From Isoetes taiwanensis (taxonomy: Eukaryota > Streptophyta > Lycopodiopsida > Isoetales > Isoetaceae): 64,000 nucleotides of DNA. The translations under genes were made by a program, and so were the position numbers. The notes below the pieces were generated by a model. The model did no database searches and was not told the origin of the DNA. It was given only the letters and a program-made list of their open reading frames with translations. Of the stretch, positions 24,496 to 36,059 are shown piece by piece (the first letter of the stretch is position 1; the number at the start of each line of letters is the position of its first letter). The stretch spans positions 64,001 to 128,000 of the forward strand of contig JAJEKV010000286.1 of the NCBI GenBank assembly GCA_021234155.1, written 5' to 3'.

Positions 24496-27400
24496 TATCT
24501 TCTCTTTTTCATGTATTGTTGTTTTTTTTCTCATTACTAATCGCTCACATCAATTTGAGTACTTGTTGTTGTGCAGCTTGCCGCTTCTCCGTTATGCACG
24601 TTCTTGTTCTCCTTAACCGCTAATGGGTGCCTTCTATATGTTCCAATTCTTCTCGCACTCACGATCGTTGGCGCTCCTCTTCGTCTCACTCTCGCTACGT
24701 GCTTCGCGATCCGACTCAACACTTGGAGTTTATAGGTTATGCAATTACGCCTCATTTTTCTTTTACGTTGTGATCCGAATTCATTTTCTTCTCAGTTTCC
24801 TTCTTGATCTTCCTTTTGATCGGTGCTAACATGTCTAAATCCTCTTTCTCAATCTCGTCGTTTGCCATGGTATATTTTCCTTTTGGGGCCTTTATGCATG
24901 GCTTTACGCATATGGTTTGTCTTCTGACATCCCCACACATTTCTCCTATGCTACCCTGAACCAAACCTTAACACTTTCGCTCTCCTCATCTTGTTCCGCC
25001 CATTTCACCACCTTATGAATCTCTTTGCTTTAGATTTCGTGTTGACGTCAACCTCATTTTTCTTTTTGACATTGCTCTGACCTGGATCATTCTGTTGGTG
25101 TTTGTCAGGTATCTGGTAAGCTTCAAGAAGTTGCTTTTTATGTTATTGGCTGTGGTTGACATTTCATGTTCTTAGTTTGGTCTTGTCCATATTGTTCTTA
25201 CAACCTTGGATAGCTTACACACTTTTTGCTAACCCTTTGTTCTTGTTAGCTCCTTGATCATATCACTACTTCCACTCTCACCTGCGCACTCTTGATAGTC
25301 ATCTTCCTTTAGCTGGTTTATAGTTTGTTTGTAGGCATGTGGTATTATTTTCTTATGACATCAATACCCATTTCTACGCTGCTAACCTGAACTAGACCTC
25401 AACCTTCCTTCTTGACTTTCCTCTTAATATGTGCTGACATATCTGCTATCATCTCCTCGATCCTCCGACCGGCGGCCCTCTTTTTCGTTCCTCTCCTTCC
25501 TCTCTACGTCCTTTATCTTCTCAGACTGCTCGTGCGTGGTGGAGGGATCGTCTTCTCGCTCTCGGCTTGGATCCATCCCAATATGGTACACATTCTGCTC
25601 GTCGCGGCGGGGCCTCGGTAGCTGCGGCTTGGGGGGTTCCACATGATGCTGATGCGGCTCGGGGGGTTCCATTTCCTTAGCTAACAATTTATTTTAGACC
25701 ATTGTTTAAGGGGATTTGTCATGCAATATGATTAGGTGCCAATTTTTCCTTATTCCATTTCTCTCGGGTACATGCGGGGATTTTTTGCATTCTTAGGGAA
25801 CCTTGACGGTGCGCAAACGGTAATTTATTGTTTGTTTTGGGACATGGCTTTTTTAAGCTCCTTTTTGCTAAAGATCGTTGTGATGCATTTGGTGGCAGTT
25901 ACTATACGTTATGGGTTCATTATGTCATTTGGGTGATTTGTCCTTAATGTTCTTCCGTAGTGACGATTTTTGATGCTATTGACATGGGTTGTATGTTGCA
26001 ACTTTGAGCTGTTGTTTTTTTTGGAACATAATCTTGATCACAGTTTATTTAATTCATGGCTATCTCCCCGTCTGAAGTTGATCTTGATCTTGACCTTGAC
26101 CAACCTTGGTCCTTCACCTTGATCTTGGCTTATACATGTGTCGCATAATTATGAGTAATTCCTTTCTTGTCTTACATTGATTTGTTCTGCCTTCGATGGC
26201 CGCTTATGGGGTGATTGTCTTCACTTTTTATCTTTGTGGGCACTGTTGTGTGCTTTATGGACATTGGGTTTTGAGTATCAGGGGGGAGCGTGCCTTCTTT
26301 TCCTTTGATGAGCTTTATCGAATATTTTCTTCGTTCTTTGCTCGCCTAGTTCTTTGTTTCCTCTATTTTGGGTCTCATATTGCTTCTCTTCGGTGCTCTA
26401 TATTGGGCTTTTTCACCTGTTGCATTGCATACTTCTTTTACATAATTTTTATTGGTTTACGGTCATTGGCTTTATCTCAAGTTTGTTCCTACACCAATTT
26501 TCCATATATGCATGTCTTGAGTTGTCATTTTTTGCATCTGGATTTGTAAGCGGATTTGTCTAGTATCTGTTTACATTTGGGTTCGAGTTCTTGTTTTGTT
26601 GCTAACCTTTTGTTGGACATTTTGCTTCATGCTTGGTCTTCAAGCATTTCCTTTGTTGTCCTGGTACTCCTGACCCAAGCGTTGTCTTATTTTGTATCTA
26701 GATTTGGTCTGCTATAATTTTCCACATCCCAATATGTAGTTGTTGTGTTTCCATTACCCATTTCATCACTTCGTTATTGGACTCACCTCATTGCTCCTAC
26801 CCGATCCTTGGCACCCTCTCAACCTCTACCTCTTCGATACCTTTGGCTACTTTCGCTAGTCCTGCCTAATTCTAGAGCTAGTTGTTGGGACCTTTTTCAC
26901 TGCACATTGTGCTCTCCTTGTGTATTGTGCATTGTTGTAGCATTCTACATCATTTACCGGGGTATTCATTTCTAGCTCGCTATCATTGTGCATTGTGCTT
27001 CCATTATACATCATATTTGCTATGGCGGTTGTTCTGATGTGTGTCATTCCAGTTGGTTTGAAATTATTTACGATGATGCGCGAGCCTTTGCCTTTTTTAA
27101 CTTATGGGTGCATTCACATGGTTTTAACTTGATAATTAGTAAGCTATCTTTTTGCACGTGTATATTATTTGTACCTTGGCGTTTTTGACCTCCATCTTCT
27201 CCTTTTCGTTGGCCATAACCTCACCTTTGACTATTTCACACTCATTTTGCTTCTTCCTGTCATGGCTGTATCCATTTAAATTTTTTGGGACTTTTTCTAC
27301 CCCATTAAAGTATTTTGTGCCATGTTTTCCACTTCTTTGTCTTTTGTGGCTAACATTCTTATATATATGTTATGTATCTCCTTTGTCCACGTTATTGGCG

Positions 27401-28372
27401 CCGTTATTTGTTGCTTTACGAAGTTGCATTCTCTGTTCTTGAACATGGGGACGGGTGATGTTGTTAGGTGTTGTTTCTCTGTTTTATGCATCCAGGACAT
27501 TCCCGGGGGTTTTCATTTTTTCTGTTATTGTCTCTGAGAAGTTTTTGTCCGCCCTATGCCGGTGTATGCAGCTTACACACTTCCCTAGGTTGCGTTTTTC
27601 TTCTTCGTCTTATTCCTCCTTGAAGCATTGTATAGCTGCGTTTTGCATTTTCTCGTTGTTCACGTTAACATGGTTTTCTTTTTCTTTCGTTGTTGTCCTT
27701 CTCGTTGGCATGCTAGGGCGTCTTCTTCGACTCGTCATCATGGAGGGCTTGTTTTGTTGTTGTGGGGGCGACCTTTTTCTTCGTCTCGTGGCTGACGTGC
27801 TTTTCTTTCCATTGTTTTTTGTTCTCTAATGTACTTCCTTTTTTCAGGTCTTGGTTGATGCCATCTGGCCGAGCACTTCAGCTCTTCTCCCTAAAGCCCA
27901 GCTTTCTTCCCCACGGCTGCTTCGGCTGGCTTTGGTTCTCGTCGTCAGCGAGGCTTCCTCCTAAACTTGACCAGTTCTTCGACCACAGTTTCCTTTCTCC
28001 CCAGGCTTCTCCTGCTCCCGTTTCGTCTTTCCTCCAGCGCCTATTTTCCAACGATTCTTTTCATCTCCTCGATCCTCCATCTGTCGGCCCTCTTTTCCGT
28101 TCGTCTCCTTCCTTTTTGCGTCCCTTATCCTATCCCGCCGGGTGTGTGGTGGAGGATTGCCTTCGCTATCGACTGTAGCCATCTCAATATGGTACACATT
28201 ACGCGCGTCGCGGCGGGGGCCTATTTTCCATTGCGACGGGGTTCCATATGATCGCTGCTGCAGCGCTCCGCGATTCTTGGCGCTTCTTCTCATTCTCTTT
28301 CGTGCAGCGACCCAATTCAACACTTGGAGGTTTCGCAGTGACTGGGCTTATAGTTAAGGAAGTTCTCTGGTA

Positions 28373-28415
28373 GTCGGCCGGTTTTGTGTCTCTTGCGAGT
28401 CCCTTCCCAGAATAG
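28373..28415 (+). repeat. 43-bp direct repeat, left copy
   Basis: Begins GTCGGCCGGTTTTGTG and ends TTCCCAGAATAG. An identical copy lies at 28897-28939, 524 bp away. Confidence 0.95.
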
Positions 28416-28470
28416 CATCGATCCGAGCCATCGGATCGCCATTCTGGGAAGGGACGAGCTCCTATATAAG
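28399..28470 (+). promoter_or_regulatory. nested palindrome followed by a TATA box
   Basis: A perfect 15-bp inverted repeat, GTCCCTTCCCAGAAT (28399-28413) with its complement at 28441-28455, encloses a second perfect 8-bp hairpin CGATCCGA-GCCA-TCGGATCG (28419-28438). TATATAAG follows at 28463-28470. The arrangement resembles a core promoter with an upstream palindromic site; no downstream gene was identified, so a role is inferred only. Confidence 0.6.
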
Positions 28471-28599
28471 GTTCTTTCCTCTTTCAGCTCAGTTATCGGC
28501 GTCTTCTCACAGCAGCTCTTCTTCTATTGCCGTTGCTTCCCTCCCTTCCCGCCCTGTTATGTGGGGGTATGCGTCTTTTTCATCTATATTTTTTGTTCT

Positions 28600-28770
28600 C
28601 CACCTTTGGGTGTTGCTATTGTCATGTTTTCTTTTCATCGGCATCATGCCGCATTATTTTCCACCTGTGGGTGATGCTATTTATTTTCACCTCGAGGGTG
28701 AGGCATATTTTCACATAATGGTTTTCCACCCGTTGGGTGATGCTTTTCCACCTTATAGGTGACGCTATTT
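28600..28770 (+). repeat. array of five CACC-n(4-5)-GGTG mini-hairpins
   Basis: At 28601, 28662, 28688, 28727 and 28749 the sequence reads CACC, 4-5 variable bases, then GGTG, usually preceded by TTTTC and followed by ATGC or ACGC and TATT. Stems are kept while loops vary. Confidence 0.75.
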
Positions 28771-28896
28771 CTTTTCTGTTGTATTCTTTTTCATCTGTTT
28801 CGTCGCTCATATTTCGGAATTTCTCTAACCATTCACGGGTGTTTTTTAGGGGTTCTCTTGTGTTGCTTACAAGATTTCGCCATCTTCGGGGGTCCT

Positions 28897-28939
28897 GTCG
28901 GCCGGTTTTGTGTCTCTTGCGAGTCCCTTCCCAGAATAG
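28897..28939 (+). repeat. 43-bp direct repeat, right copy
   Basis: Identical to 28373-28415, but the downstream arm of the palindrome and the TATA box are absent here. Confidence 0.95.
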
Positions 28940-28997
28940 TGAAGAGCAATGGAGCCAAGGGACAACCCTGCCAGATTGATGCTGAGGCTGCGTAAAT

Positions 28998-29180
28998 TTT
29001 GACTGTAGTTGACTTTAATTGTGACTCCATATTGACTCTAATTGTGATAGTCTAGTTGATTCTAATTCTAACACAATGGTTGACTCTAATACTGACTCTA
29101 ATGCTAATGGTAGAGATGTCTCTAATTATAATACTATGGTTGATTCTAATTCAAATAATATTGACTCTAATGCTGATGGT
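28998..29180. repeat. degenerate minisatellite around GACTCTAATGCT
   Basis: About 12 irregular units such as TTGACTCTAATACTGACTC. Same unit type as 13195-13410; translated, both give Asp-Ser-Asn-rich peptides. Confidence 0.7.
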
Positions 29181-29183
29181 CAA

Positions 29184-29424
29184 CCTTATACGTCTAAAGC
29201 AGGGATGAGTCGGTTAAATGCAGCATATATAGACGAACTTAATTTCATCTTAGCTGTCAATAAAACCTTGAGTTGAGGCACTTTACAGACGGTTTAACAA
29301 GATCTTAGACAAGAAACCAAACAGAAAATTATCCTAGAATCAAGGGCTTGCAGCCGGACTAGGCTATGGCAATTCAGGAAGGCAACTATATGGAAAAAAT
29401 TTATGTATTATGCAAATAGGCTGC
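29184..29424 (+). repeat. direct repeat, copy 1 (about 240 bp)
   Basis: From GTCTAAAGCAGGG through CTTAGCTGTCAATAAAACC to ATTATGCAAATAGGCTGC it matches 29904-30122 at roughly 90% by eye. Confidence 0.85.
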
Positions 29425-29903
29425 ATAGGGAGAACCTCAGATTAGTTACTGAGATCTGTTGGAAAATTTTCAACTGATCCTTATATTGTACAACATCATA
29501 TAATTTTGGCACATGTTGCGGCCTGAGGTCAACATTTTGTAGCAAATAACAGAATTGGAAGGAAATAACAAAATAACAGATCTTGACAGCTATTCTGTTA
29601 ATCACGTTGTCTTTTAGCCACTTCTTCTTGCATGGAGCAACAATGCAGATTCAGATATGAACTAGGCATAAGTGAGGCCTAACAAGTGTGATCTTTGTCA
29701 CTTCCATCTGTACTTATATAGACAACCAACTGATTTGATGCAGCTTCTGCATCTATTACATCACCCGTGTCTTAATGCATTTGAGATGTACCACTCGGAG
29801 AGCCAGGTTTGTGCATGTTTTCAAAACAAGAATGGAGATATGAAGAAGCAGCAGACACATGCATTTTGTACTAATCTAGCAAACACTAAAGAGGCAGCAC
29901 AAT
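29425..29903. other. spacer between direct repeats
   Basis: 480 bp, no coding recognised. With its flanks this could be a small terminal-repeat element, but no primer site or purine tract was found. Confidence 0.4.
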
Positions 29904-30122
29904 CTTATAAGTCTAAAGCAGGGGATAGATAGACGAACTTAATTTTCTCTTAGCTGTCAATAAAACCTTGAGTTGAAGCACTTTACAAACGATTTAACAA
30001 GAGCTGAGACAATAAATCAAACAGGAAATTATCCTAGAATCAAGGAGCTGCAGCCCGGACTAGGCTATGGCAATTCAGGAAGGCAACTATATGGAAATTT
30101 GTGTATTATGCAAATAGGCTGC
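29904..30122 (+). repeat. direct repeat, copy 2 (about 220 bp)
   Basis: Second copy of the 29184 unit; it lacks about 20 bp after GTCTAAAGCAGGG. Confidence 0.85.
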
Positions 30123-30500
30123 CAAGCTTACAAACCAAAAAGCTTGATGGTTGCTTACTTCATTTTTTCCTCTGTTTAACTTTGACAGATATGATAGATA
30201 GGTAGAGCGGAGAGTAGAAGGCTAGGGGAAATAGCTTAAATGTTTTGAGATGTTGCTCATATTGCAAGGAGCAGCATATGTACCAAAAAAAAAAAAAACA
30301 ATGAGAACTAAATGCCGTATAGTTTATCCAAACGAGGCAAACAACCAGTAAATTAGATTGCCAAATGCAGTACCACCAACGTGCAATTGCAACAACTAAT
30401 ATAGCAAAAGAACCATATAAGAAAACACATCACTCTAGGTCTCTACACAAGACTTACAGGATTTACTAAGCTTGATGCAATGACAGACGAGGAAAGTTCT
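30123..30500. other. unassigned spacer
   Basis: No feature beyond a 13-base A run near 30286. Confidence 0.4.
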
Positions 30501-31847
30501 ATGCTGCCATGCTATGGCAGCATGGAAGAGCAAGACAAATTTCACATGCTTATGCTCAGACTTTGATTTGAACTTAGAGACACAAGGAGAATTCATATTT
30601 GCACACTTGGAAGACTTGAAGAGCAAGGTGAGGACATTTGATTTAGGTCACAAGCAAGGCATGAAGGAGAATCAAGCAAAGTTTGAAGATTTGAAGACCC
30701 CTTGAAGAGTTCTTGGTATGTGATGCTATCATTTGAGTTCTTGGCATCATTACACCCTTTGATTACATCCTTCATACCCTTTGCCATGAAGAAATGCTCA
30801 TGAGATCTCAAGTTCCATGCCTTCATCTCCCAAGTCAAATTTGCCCTTGAAGATTTTTTCTAGTCAAAACTTCCCCTTTACATGTCATTCACATTCCACA
30901 CACTTGCCATGCCATCACCATATCATTCAAGCACAAAATGCATACAGTCAAAGGTCAACCTCCTCTCTCTATAGGTCAAAAAATGAAAGAGAATGCAAAA
31001 ATCCCTAAGGGAAGCACTCAAAGTCAAAATTTGCCTAGAAAATGCAAATTATATGCATTGATGCATAAATTGACCTATGACAAGACTCAAAAGAGGCCAA
31101 GTCACCACACATGTCATCCACATTGCCATGTCATACCATGCACGTGTCACCCCATTGAAATTCTATTTTTTGCAAAAAGTTCTTCAAATTACAAGGTTGA
31201 ATCCATAAGGGAGACAAATCATCATGCCACATCATCACCAACACCTCCACATCATCATCCACATGTCACACACATCATGTCCACCTCATCCCAAGTTTTG
31301 ACTAGAGAAAATATTCTTAGCCAAGTTGTTTGACACCTCACCACCCTTGTTTGCATGTCATCCTTACATTGCCAACTCATCATGCCCTCATGCCACATCA
31401 CCTTCCATGGCATATTTTTTTAAGGCCAAAATTCAAAAGTGCTCATTTGCAAAAAAAGATTCTAGCATCTTCTAGAACATCAAAAAAGATCTTTTTTGCA
31501 AAAAAGAAAAAAAAATCATTTATTTTGGCCCTCAAATTTAGTTTCTTGGGAATCGTGCCTTAGCCTATTTTGCAAAAAAAAATTCCTATCTATCCCCTCC
31601 ACCCTCCCCCCCCCAAAAAAAGCCTAGATTCCTTAGCCAATCACCCCTTGCCACGTGGAACATCCGGGCGTGTGGGGCGGTGGAGGTACGGAGGCCCACG
31701 TGGATATTACATGTTAATTCTTAATAATATTGGATTTATTATTTGTTATATACCTTGAGCTTCCAGATCAAATTCGACCTGTGGGATATTTTGTCTGAAC
31801 TGCCAAGAACCCTAAAACTCTCTTAACGCCAAGATCCTGCTAATTGG
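30501..31847 (+). repeat. non-coding unit, copy 1
   Basis: Starts with a 9-bp hairpin (ATGCTGCCA-TGCTA-TGGCAGCAT, 30501-30523) followed by GAAGAGCAAG. It contains GAAGACCCC, long runs of CACATCATCACC-like sequence, and CAAGTTTTGACTAGAGAAAA, and ends near CCTGTGGGATAT...AAGAACCCTAAAA. The following copy has the same landmarks in the same order. No gene recognised. Confidence 0.6.
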
Positions 31848-33010
31848 TGCTGCCACCTTGTGGCAGCATGTAAGAGCAACTTCACAAAAAAACACAAAAA
31901 GATCGAGACACACTAGCAAGGCATTTCTATTTGGAGCTCATTGTTTAGGTATGAAGACAAATCCTCACACCAAGTTGAAGACCAATGGAGAACATTCAAG
32001 GGAGCATTCAAGTTGACAAAAGTGAGCAAGACTTGAGTCAAAGGTTGGAAAGCAAGTCACAAAGAGAAGACCCCTAGTCAAAGATTGGAAGACCCCTAAA
32101 GAAGTATGTTATCTTGCCAACTTTTGAGATTTTGACACTACCTTAGAGTTGTTGGCTAAAGAAGGCATTGCTCACCTACACATTCATCCTTCATGCCCAT
32201 TCCTTACTCCATTCATCTCATTTCCATGGCTCAAAGTTTTTTCCCTAGGGCAAAATCTCACACACCACACCTCCCACACATGTGCACCTTATACATCACA
32301 CACACATCATAATCCATCACCATGCACTTGATGAGTCATTAGAAGCACACTCTCTCTCTAGGAAGAAAAAAAAAGAAAGAGAAAAGAAGCTTCACTAGTC
32401 CATTATATGATCAATTCAAGACCAAAGCATGAGTTAAGGATCAAATCCTAAAGGTCCAAAGTTGACTAAGTCGAAAAATATCTATTGCCACCTCACCCTC
32501 AAAGGTCATGCACACCTCATCCACATCATCACCAACTCACCCAACACGTGTCACTCACACTTTGTCACACTTCATCAAGATTTTACCTAGGGAAAATTTC
32601 TTTGACATCTTGCCTTCCACCTCACCATGCCACATCATCAGCATTTGCCTAGTCATCTCACATGTGCCACATCCCCTTACCTTCCTTCCTTCCTTCCTTC
32701 CTTATACACCATGAAAAGAGGCCAAAAATTGAAGTTGCTTATTTTCAAAATTTGTTTTTTCCACCTGAAAGCCCATAAAAAACCATGCATGATGGTGGTC
32801 AAAGATTCCTATTTTGACCACATATAGCCCTATTTTTTGGATTTATTGGGATGCATGCCACACCCTAGTTGCACTAAAATTTTGGCTCAAAATACCCTCC
32901 AAAAACCATGTCATCGCCCGACCAACTGCTTTCAGCCACCTGGATTCAAGCCTGTTTTTTACAAGATGCCTGTGGGATATATCCGTTGCCATGAAGAACC
33001 CTAAAATTTA
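31848..33010 (+). repeat. non-coding unit, copy 2
   Basis: Starts with hairpin TGCTGCCAC-CTT-GTGGCAGCA (31848-31868), then GTAAGAGCAAC, GAAGACCCC, CAAGATTTTACCTAGGGAAA, and ends CCTGTGGGATATAT...AAGAACCCTAAAA. A CTTC microsatellite lies at 32682-32703. Together with copy 1 this is an old tandem duplication of about 1.2-1.35 kb. Confidence 0.6.
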
Positions 33011-33288
33011 TGGCAGAATCCGAAGAATTAGCCCCACTAACTGGCCAAATCATGATTAAACCGGCCGGATTTAGCCCTTTAATGCCAAGAATCTCGCCAA
33101 AGGTTGTCAAACAATGGCAAGGCCACGATGAAGGGGATAATTCGAAAAGGGGAATCCACTTTGAAGAGGAAATCATTATTATTACATCACAACCGATTGA
33201 CTTGAAGATCAAGAAATCATCTGCGGGCAGAGGAGGCAAAAACCGAATTGTATCATCAAGAACTGACAGGAATTTAAGAGCTCATTGA
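33010..33288 (+). CDS. unrecognised 92-codon reading frame
   Basis: Begins MAESEELAPLTGQ and ends 22 bp before the Gypsy LTR. Composition is protein-like (mixed charged and hydrophobic) but no motif is recognised. It might be part of an element leader or an exon cut off by the retrotransposon. No splice or promoter support was found. Confidence 0.2.
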   Translation: MAESEELAPLTGQIMIKPAGFSPLMPRISPKVVKQWQGHDEGDNSKRGIHFEEEIIIITSQPIDLKIKKSSAGRGGKNRIVSSRTDRNLRAH

Positions 33289-33310
33289 AGTTTCAAAGTT
33301 TTTTGAGCAC

Positions 33311-34342
33311 CCCAGCGCGTTGAGCGATCTAAATGACCTCTGCTTGCACTGCATTGCCTCCTTGTGTCAAACTTCTTGAAGGTTTGATGCAATAAAGTTC
33401 TTTATTATCTTTTGAAGACATGGATTACCTTTGTTTCCTTCCTTTTGTGAATTTCTCCATCATGAATTGCTGGGAAATTCCCTCATTGTAATTTCTTGAA
33501 AGCCCCCTTGAATGAAAATTTGAAGTTGGTGAAGATCTTGTTTGCAAATCCTGAAGATCCAATCTTACTGGTTCAACTTAGGCTGTAGCAGCGCCTCTAT
33601 CCCAACAAGTGACACTATGGTGGTTTGTATGAGTGTTTCTTTAGTTCAAACTTTAGCCTGAGCTGTTTGTTCAATACTATATTGTTAGGACAGTCATAAG
33701 ATTCACAAAAAAATCTAAAAAGATCTGTTCAAATTGCATTCTTTGCCAATTGTTGATCATCAGGAACCCCTCCCTTGCTCTACCTAGGCTGCATCCATTA
33801 CTCAAAGTTGAAAAATCCTGTTAAATCACGACTCCAAACATTTTCTCTAACTTTGTCACAGACTGTCACCAAGAAACCCATAAAAATTTCATTTGTATAC
33901 ACTACTGCATGTTCTTTGCTGTTTCCACTTGATGCACATATCTTCCAGGCTAGGATAAGGGCCTCAGAGAAAGAAACTCAAAAAATATCCTCTTGAATCC
34001 TCATCTGCAAATTCTTGCTCTCTGCCAGGGTCATTGACCAAAAATTGACCCAGTCAGGAAGCTGTTTCTCACATAGCTCTGGTCAACTTCTTGCCCCTAA
34101 CTTTTGTAGGCATTTTGAGGCATCCCCTAGGCGTCTAGTGCAAGTGTTCCCAACATGAAGCAAGCATTCCTCTTCAATTGGCAAGCAGTACTTGGCATAC
34201 TATTTTTTCTTGTTTAGGGACAATTGTTTCACAAGCTAGTTTGAGTTGTTTTGTGCAGGGATTTGGCCTTAGATTGGTTGCCTTAAGCAACCTGGAGGTT
34301 CTCAACCACTGAGTTGAAGGTTTGCCAGGTACACCTTCAACA
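33311..34342 (+). mobile_element. 5' LTR of Ty3/Gypsy element
   Basis: A direct repeat of 38952-39981 at about 97-98% by eye. The terminal TGTTG expected from the 3' copy is missing: about 21 bp present at 38974-38994 are deleted here. It ends CAACA at 34342. Both copies are preceded by the same 20 bp, CCCAGCGCGTTGAGCGATCT. Confidence 0.85.
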
Positions 34343-35261
34343 TCTTGGAGGTTCTACCGAGACCACATCACCTGGATCTTGGAACTCATGGCTCCTAGGA
34401 GAATTGCTGATGCTTCTGAGCATACTGAAGTGCCAGAAAACCCTGAATCATCATCAATACCACATGTCACATTGCCAAATGGTTCAAGCATGCCCTGCAC
34501 ATATTTTGAACTGAATATTCCTACTCCTGTCCCTACTTTTGATCCCAGCATCAATGCCAACAACTTTTTGAAAACCTTTGAAGAGTATTATCAAGAGTGT
34601 GGCTACAAGAAAGGGAGTAAGTTTGCTGAATTTAAGAAATGTTTTAAAAATGAGGAGGTTAGAGCTTGGTTAGAATATGTGGTTACTGATGGTGCTAATA
34701 CTTGGGAGGAAATTGTCAAGAAATTCTTGGCTAGGTTCGGAAAGCTTCTTGAGCCATAAGATCTAGTCTTTGAGCTGCAGAACTTTCACATCAAAAATGG
34801 TGAAACAATCCACCAATATGTTGAAAGATTTAATTGCTATCTTACCAAGTGCCAAGTGCACAAGGTACCTAACCATACTTTGCATTTGGTTGCCTCTTTT
34901 ATCAGGGGATTGAGCAGCAGACCTCGAGTTTACAGAAAAATGCTGAAGCTGCAAAGGCAAGAAGGTTTTGATACCATACACAAAGCTTTCACAAGATCCA
35001 TTGAAGCTTCTGAAATGTTGGCCTACTACAAACTTCGAATTACCCTTTTTTTCTGATTATGATCAAGAATACATAGGATCTGCCACTGTGCCTGTCTATG
35101 CCATTCAAAAAGAGAAGAAAAAGACTAAAACTGATGATGCAAACTGCTCTGAGTCAGACATGAGAGCAGATCTCAACAAATCACTGAGGCCTTGGCTGAG
35201 GTGACCAAACAACTTATGGAAATGAAGGCCAGCCAACTAGAAAGAAGAGTCTACCCAGCTT
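34343..35261 (+). pseudogene. gag of Gypsy element, broken
   Basis: The reading frame 34322-34759 continues in the same frame after a single TAA (34757-34759) to 35056, giving a Retrotrans_gag-type capsid region (motifs FLKTFEEYYQECG, AWLEYV, FLARFG, ETIHQYVERF). Then a frameshift near 35040 moves on through 35204. A CCHC zinc knuckle, CAHCTRNTHSSDYC (CX2CX4HX4C), starts at 35261 in another frame. The gene is therefore inactive through at least one stop and two frameshifts. The product would have formed the particle and bound element RNA. Confidence 0.8.
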
Positions 35262-36059
35262 GTGCTCATTGCACCAGGAATACCCATTCCTCAGATTATT
35301 GTTGGTACAGAACATGTCTCTAAATGTGGTAAGAAGGGGCTCTATGGTAAGGAATGCCCTCTTTGTACTTTCTGCAAAGCTATAGGACACTATGAAGATA
35401 AATGTAGTGTTAAAGAATACTTTGCTAGACAAGAGAAGGCTAAGGCTGTTGAGCCAAGTGCATCTGTCAAGTTTTTGCAGGATGAAAGATGTTTTTCAAG
35501 ACCTGAGCCTAGTGCCTCCATAAGATATTTGCAGGAAGAAAGCAATTCATTGCACTTTGAGGGTGAAAGCTTTCAAAAAGAAGAGAAGATCATGGCTGTG
35601 CACACAAGGGGAGCCCTAAATGCCAAGGGCAAAGAAGCAGAGCTCGATTCTCATGGACAAGAGGTGCAGAAACCAAAGCAAGCTGATAATCAAGTTGTAC
35701 CCCCACCTCCTTACCAAAAATTTATAAAAAAGGATAATGATGAGTTTGAATACTTGCTCAAGAATGCCAAGGTAAGCATAGATCTGCTGACCCTACTAAG
35801 AATTGCTCCTTCTTATAGAGAAAAGGTTGTAGATATGTCCAAAGAAGAGCAGGTAAACCTCACCAGAGAAGAGCAAGTGGTTTTTACTATTCATATAGCT
35901 GAACAGATGCTAAGGCAAGAGGAACATGATCCCGGTGCCTTCACACATACAACAAAGAGTTGGAAGTCAGACCCTAGACAAGGTATTATTGGATGGGGGA
36001 TCACCCTTGAACGTCATGCCACATCATATTATGAAGCTGAGTGGATTGGAAGTGGATAA
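35262..36059 (+). pseudogene. gag-pol junction region of Gypsy element
   Basis: 265 codons. Near residues 35-48 there is a second zinc knuckle, CTFCKAIGHYEDKC (CX2CX4HX4C). The rest is a charged, low-complexity linker leading towards the protease, which lies in the next frame (from 35926). The frame relation to the first knuckle is broken. Confidence 0.7.

Larger units (their letters stand above)
21504..28372. repeat. T-rich non-coding mosaic of shuffled repeat modules
   Basis: No recognisable gene in about 7 kb although many short hydrophobic frames exist, which are what T-rich DNA gives when translated. Modules seen at least twice: 24240-24420 with 26850-27020 (CACTGTACATTGTGCTCTC type); 25430-25620 with 28050-28230 (ATCTCCTCGATCCTCC and CAATATGGTACACATT); 24640-24740 with 28260-28350 (CAACACTTGGAG); 24790-24980 with 25320-25450; 22770-22800 with 25690-25720; 23310-23370 with 23375-23430; 23815-23890 with 24115-24180. 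The order differs between copies. Confidence 0.65.

Noticed and set aside
27961-28323. 120-codon minus-strand frame rich in Arg/Glu/Lys
   Set aside because: It lies across the repeated module shared with 25430-25620, whose frame is different, so it is a by-product of composition.
21504-28372. Many hydrophobic frames of 60-138 codons as membrane protein genes
   Set aside because: T-rich DNA translates to Phe/Leu/Ser-rich peptides in most frames; no start context, family motif or consistent frame.
29184-30122. Direct repeats as LTRs of a small TRIM element
   Set aside because: No TG/CA ends, primer site, purine tract or target duplication could be seen; left as a direct repeat.
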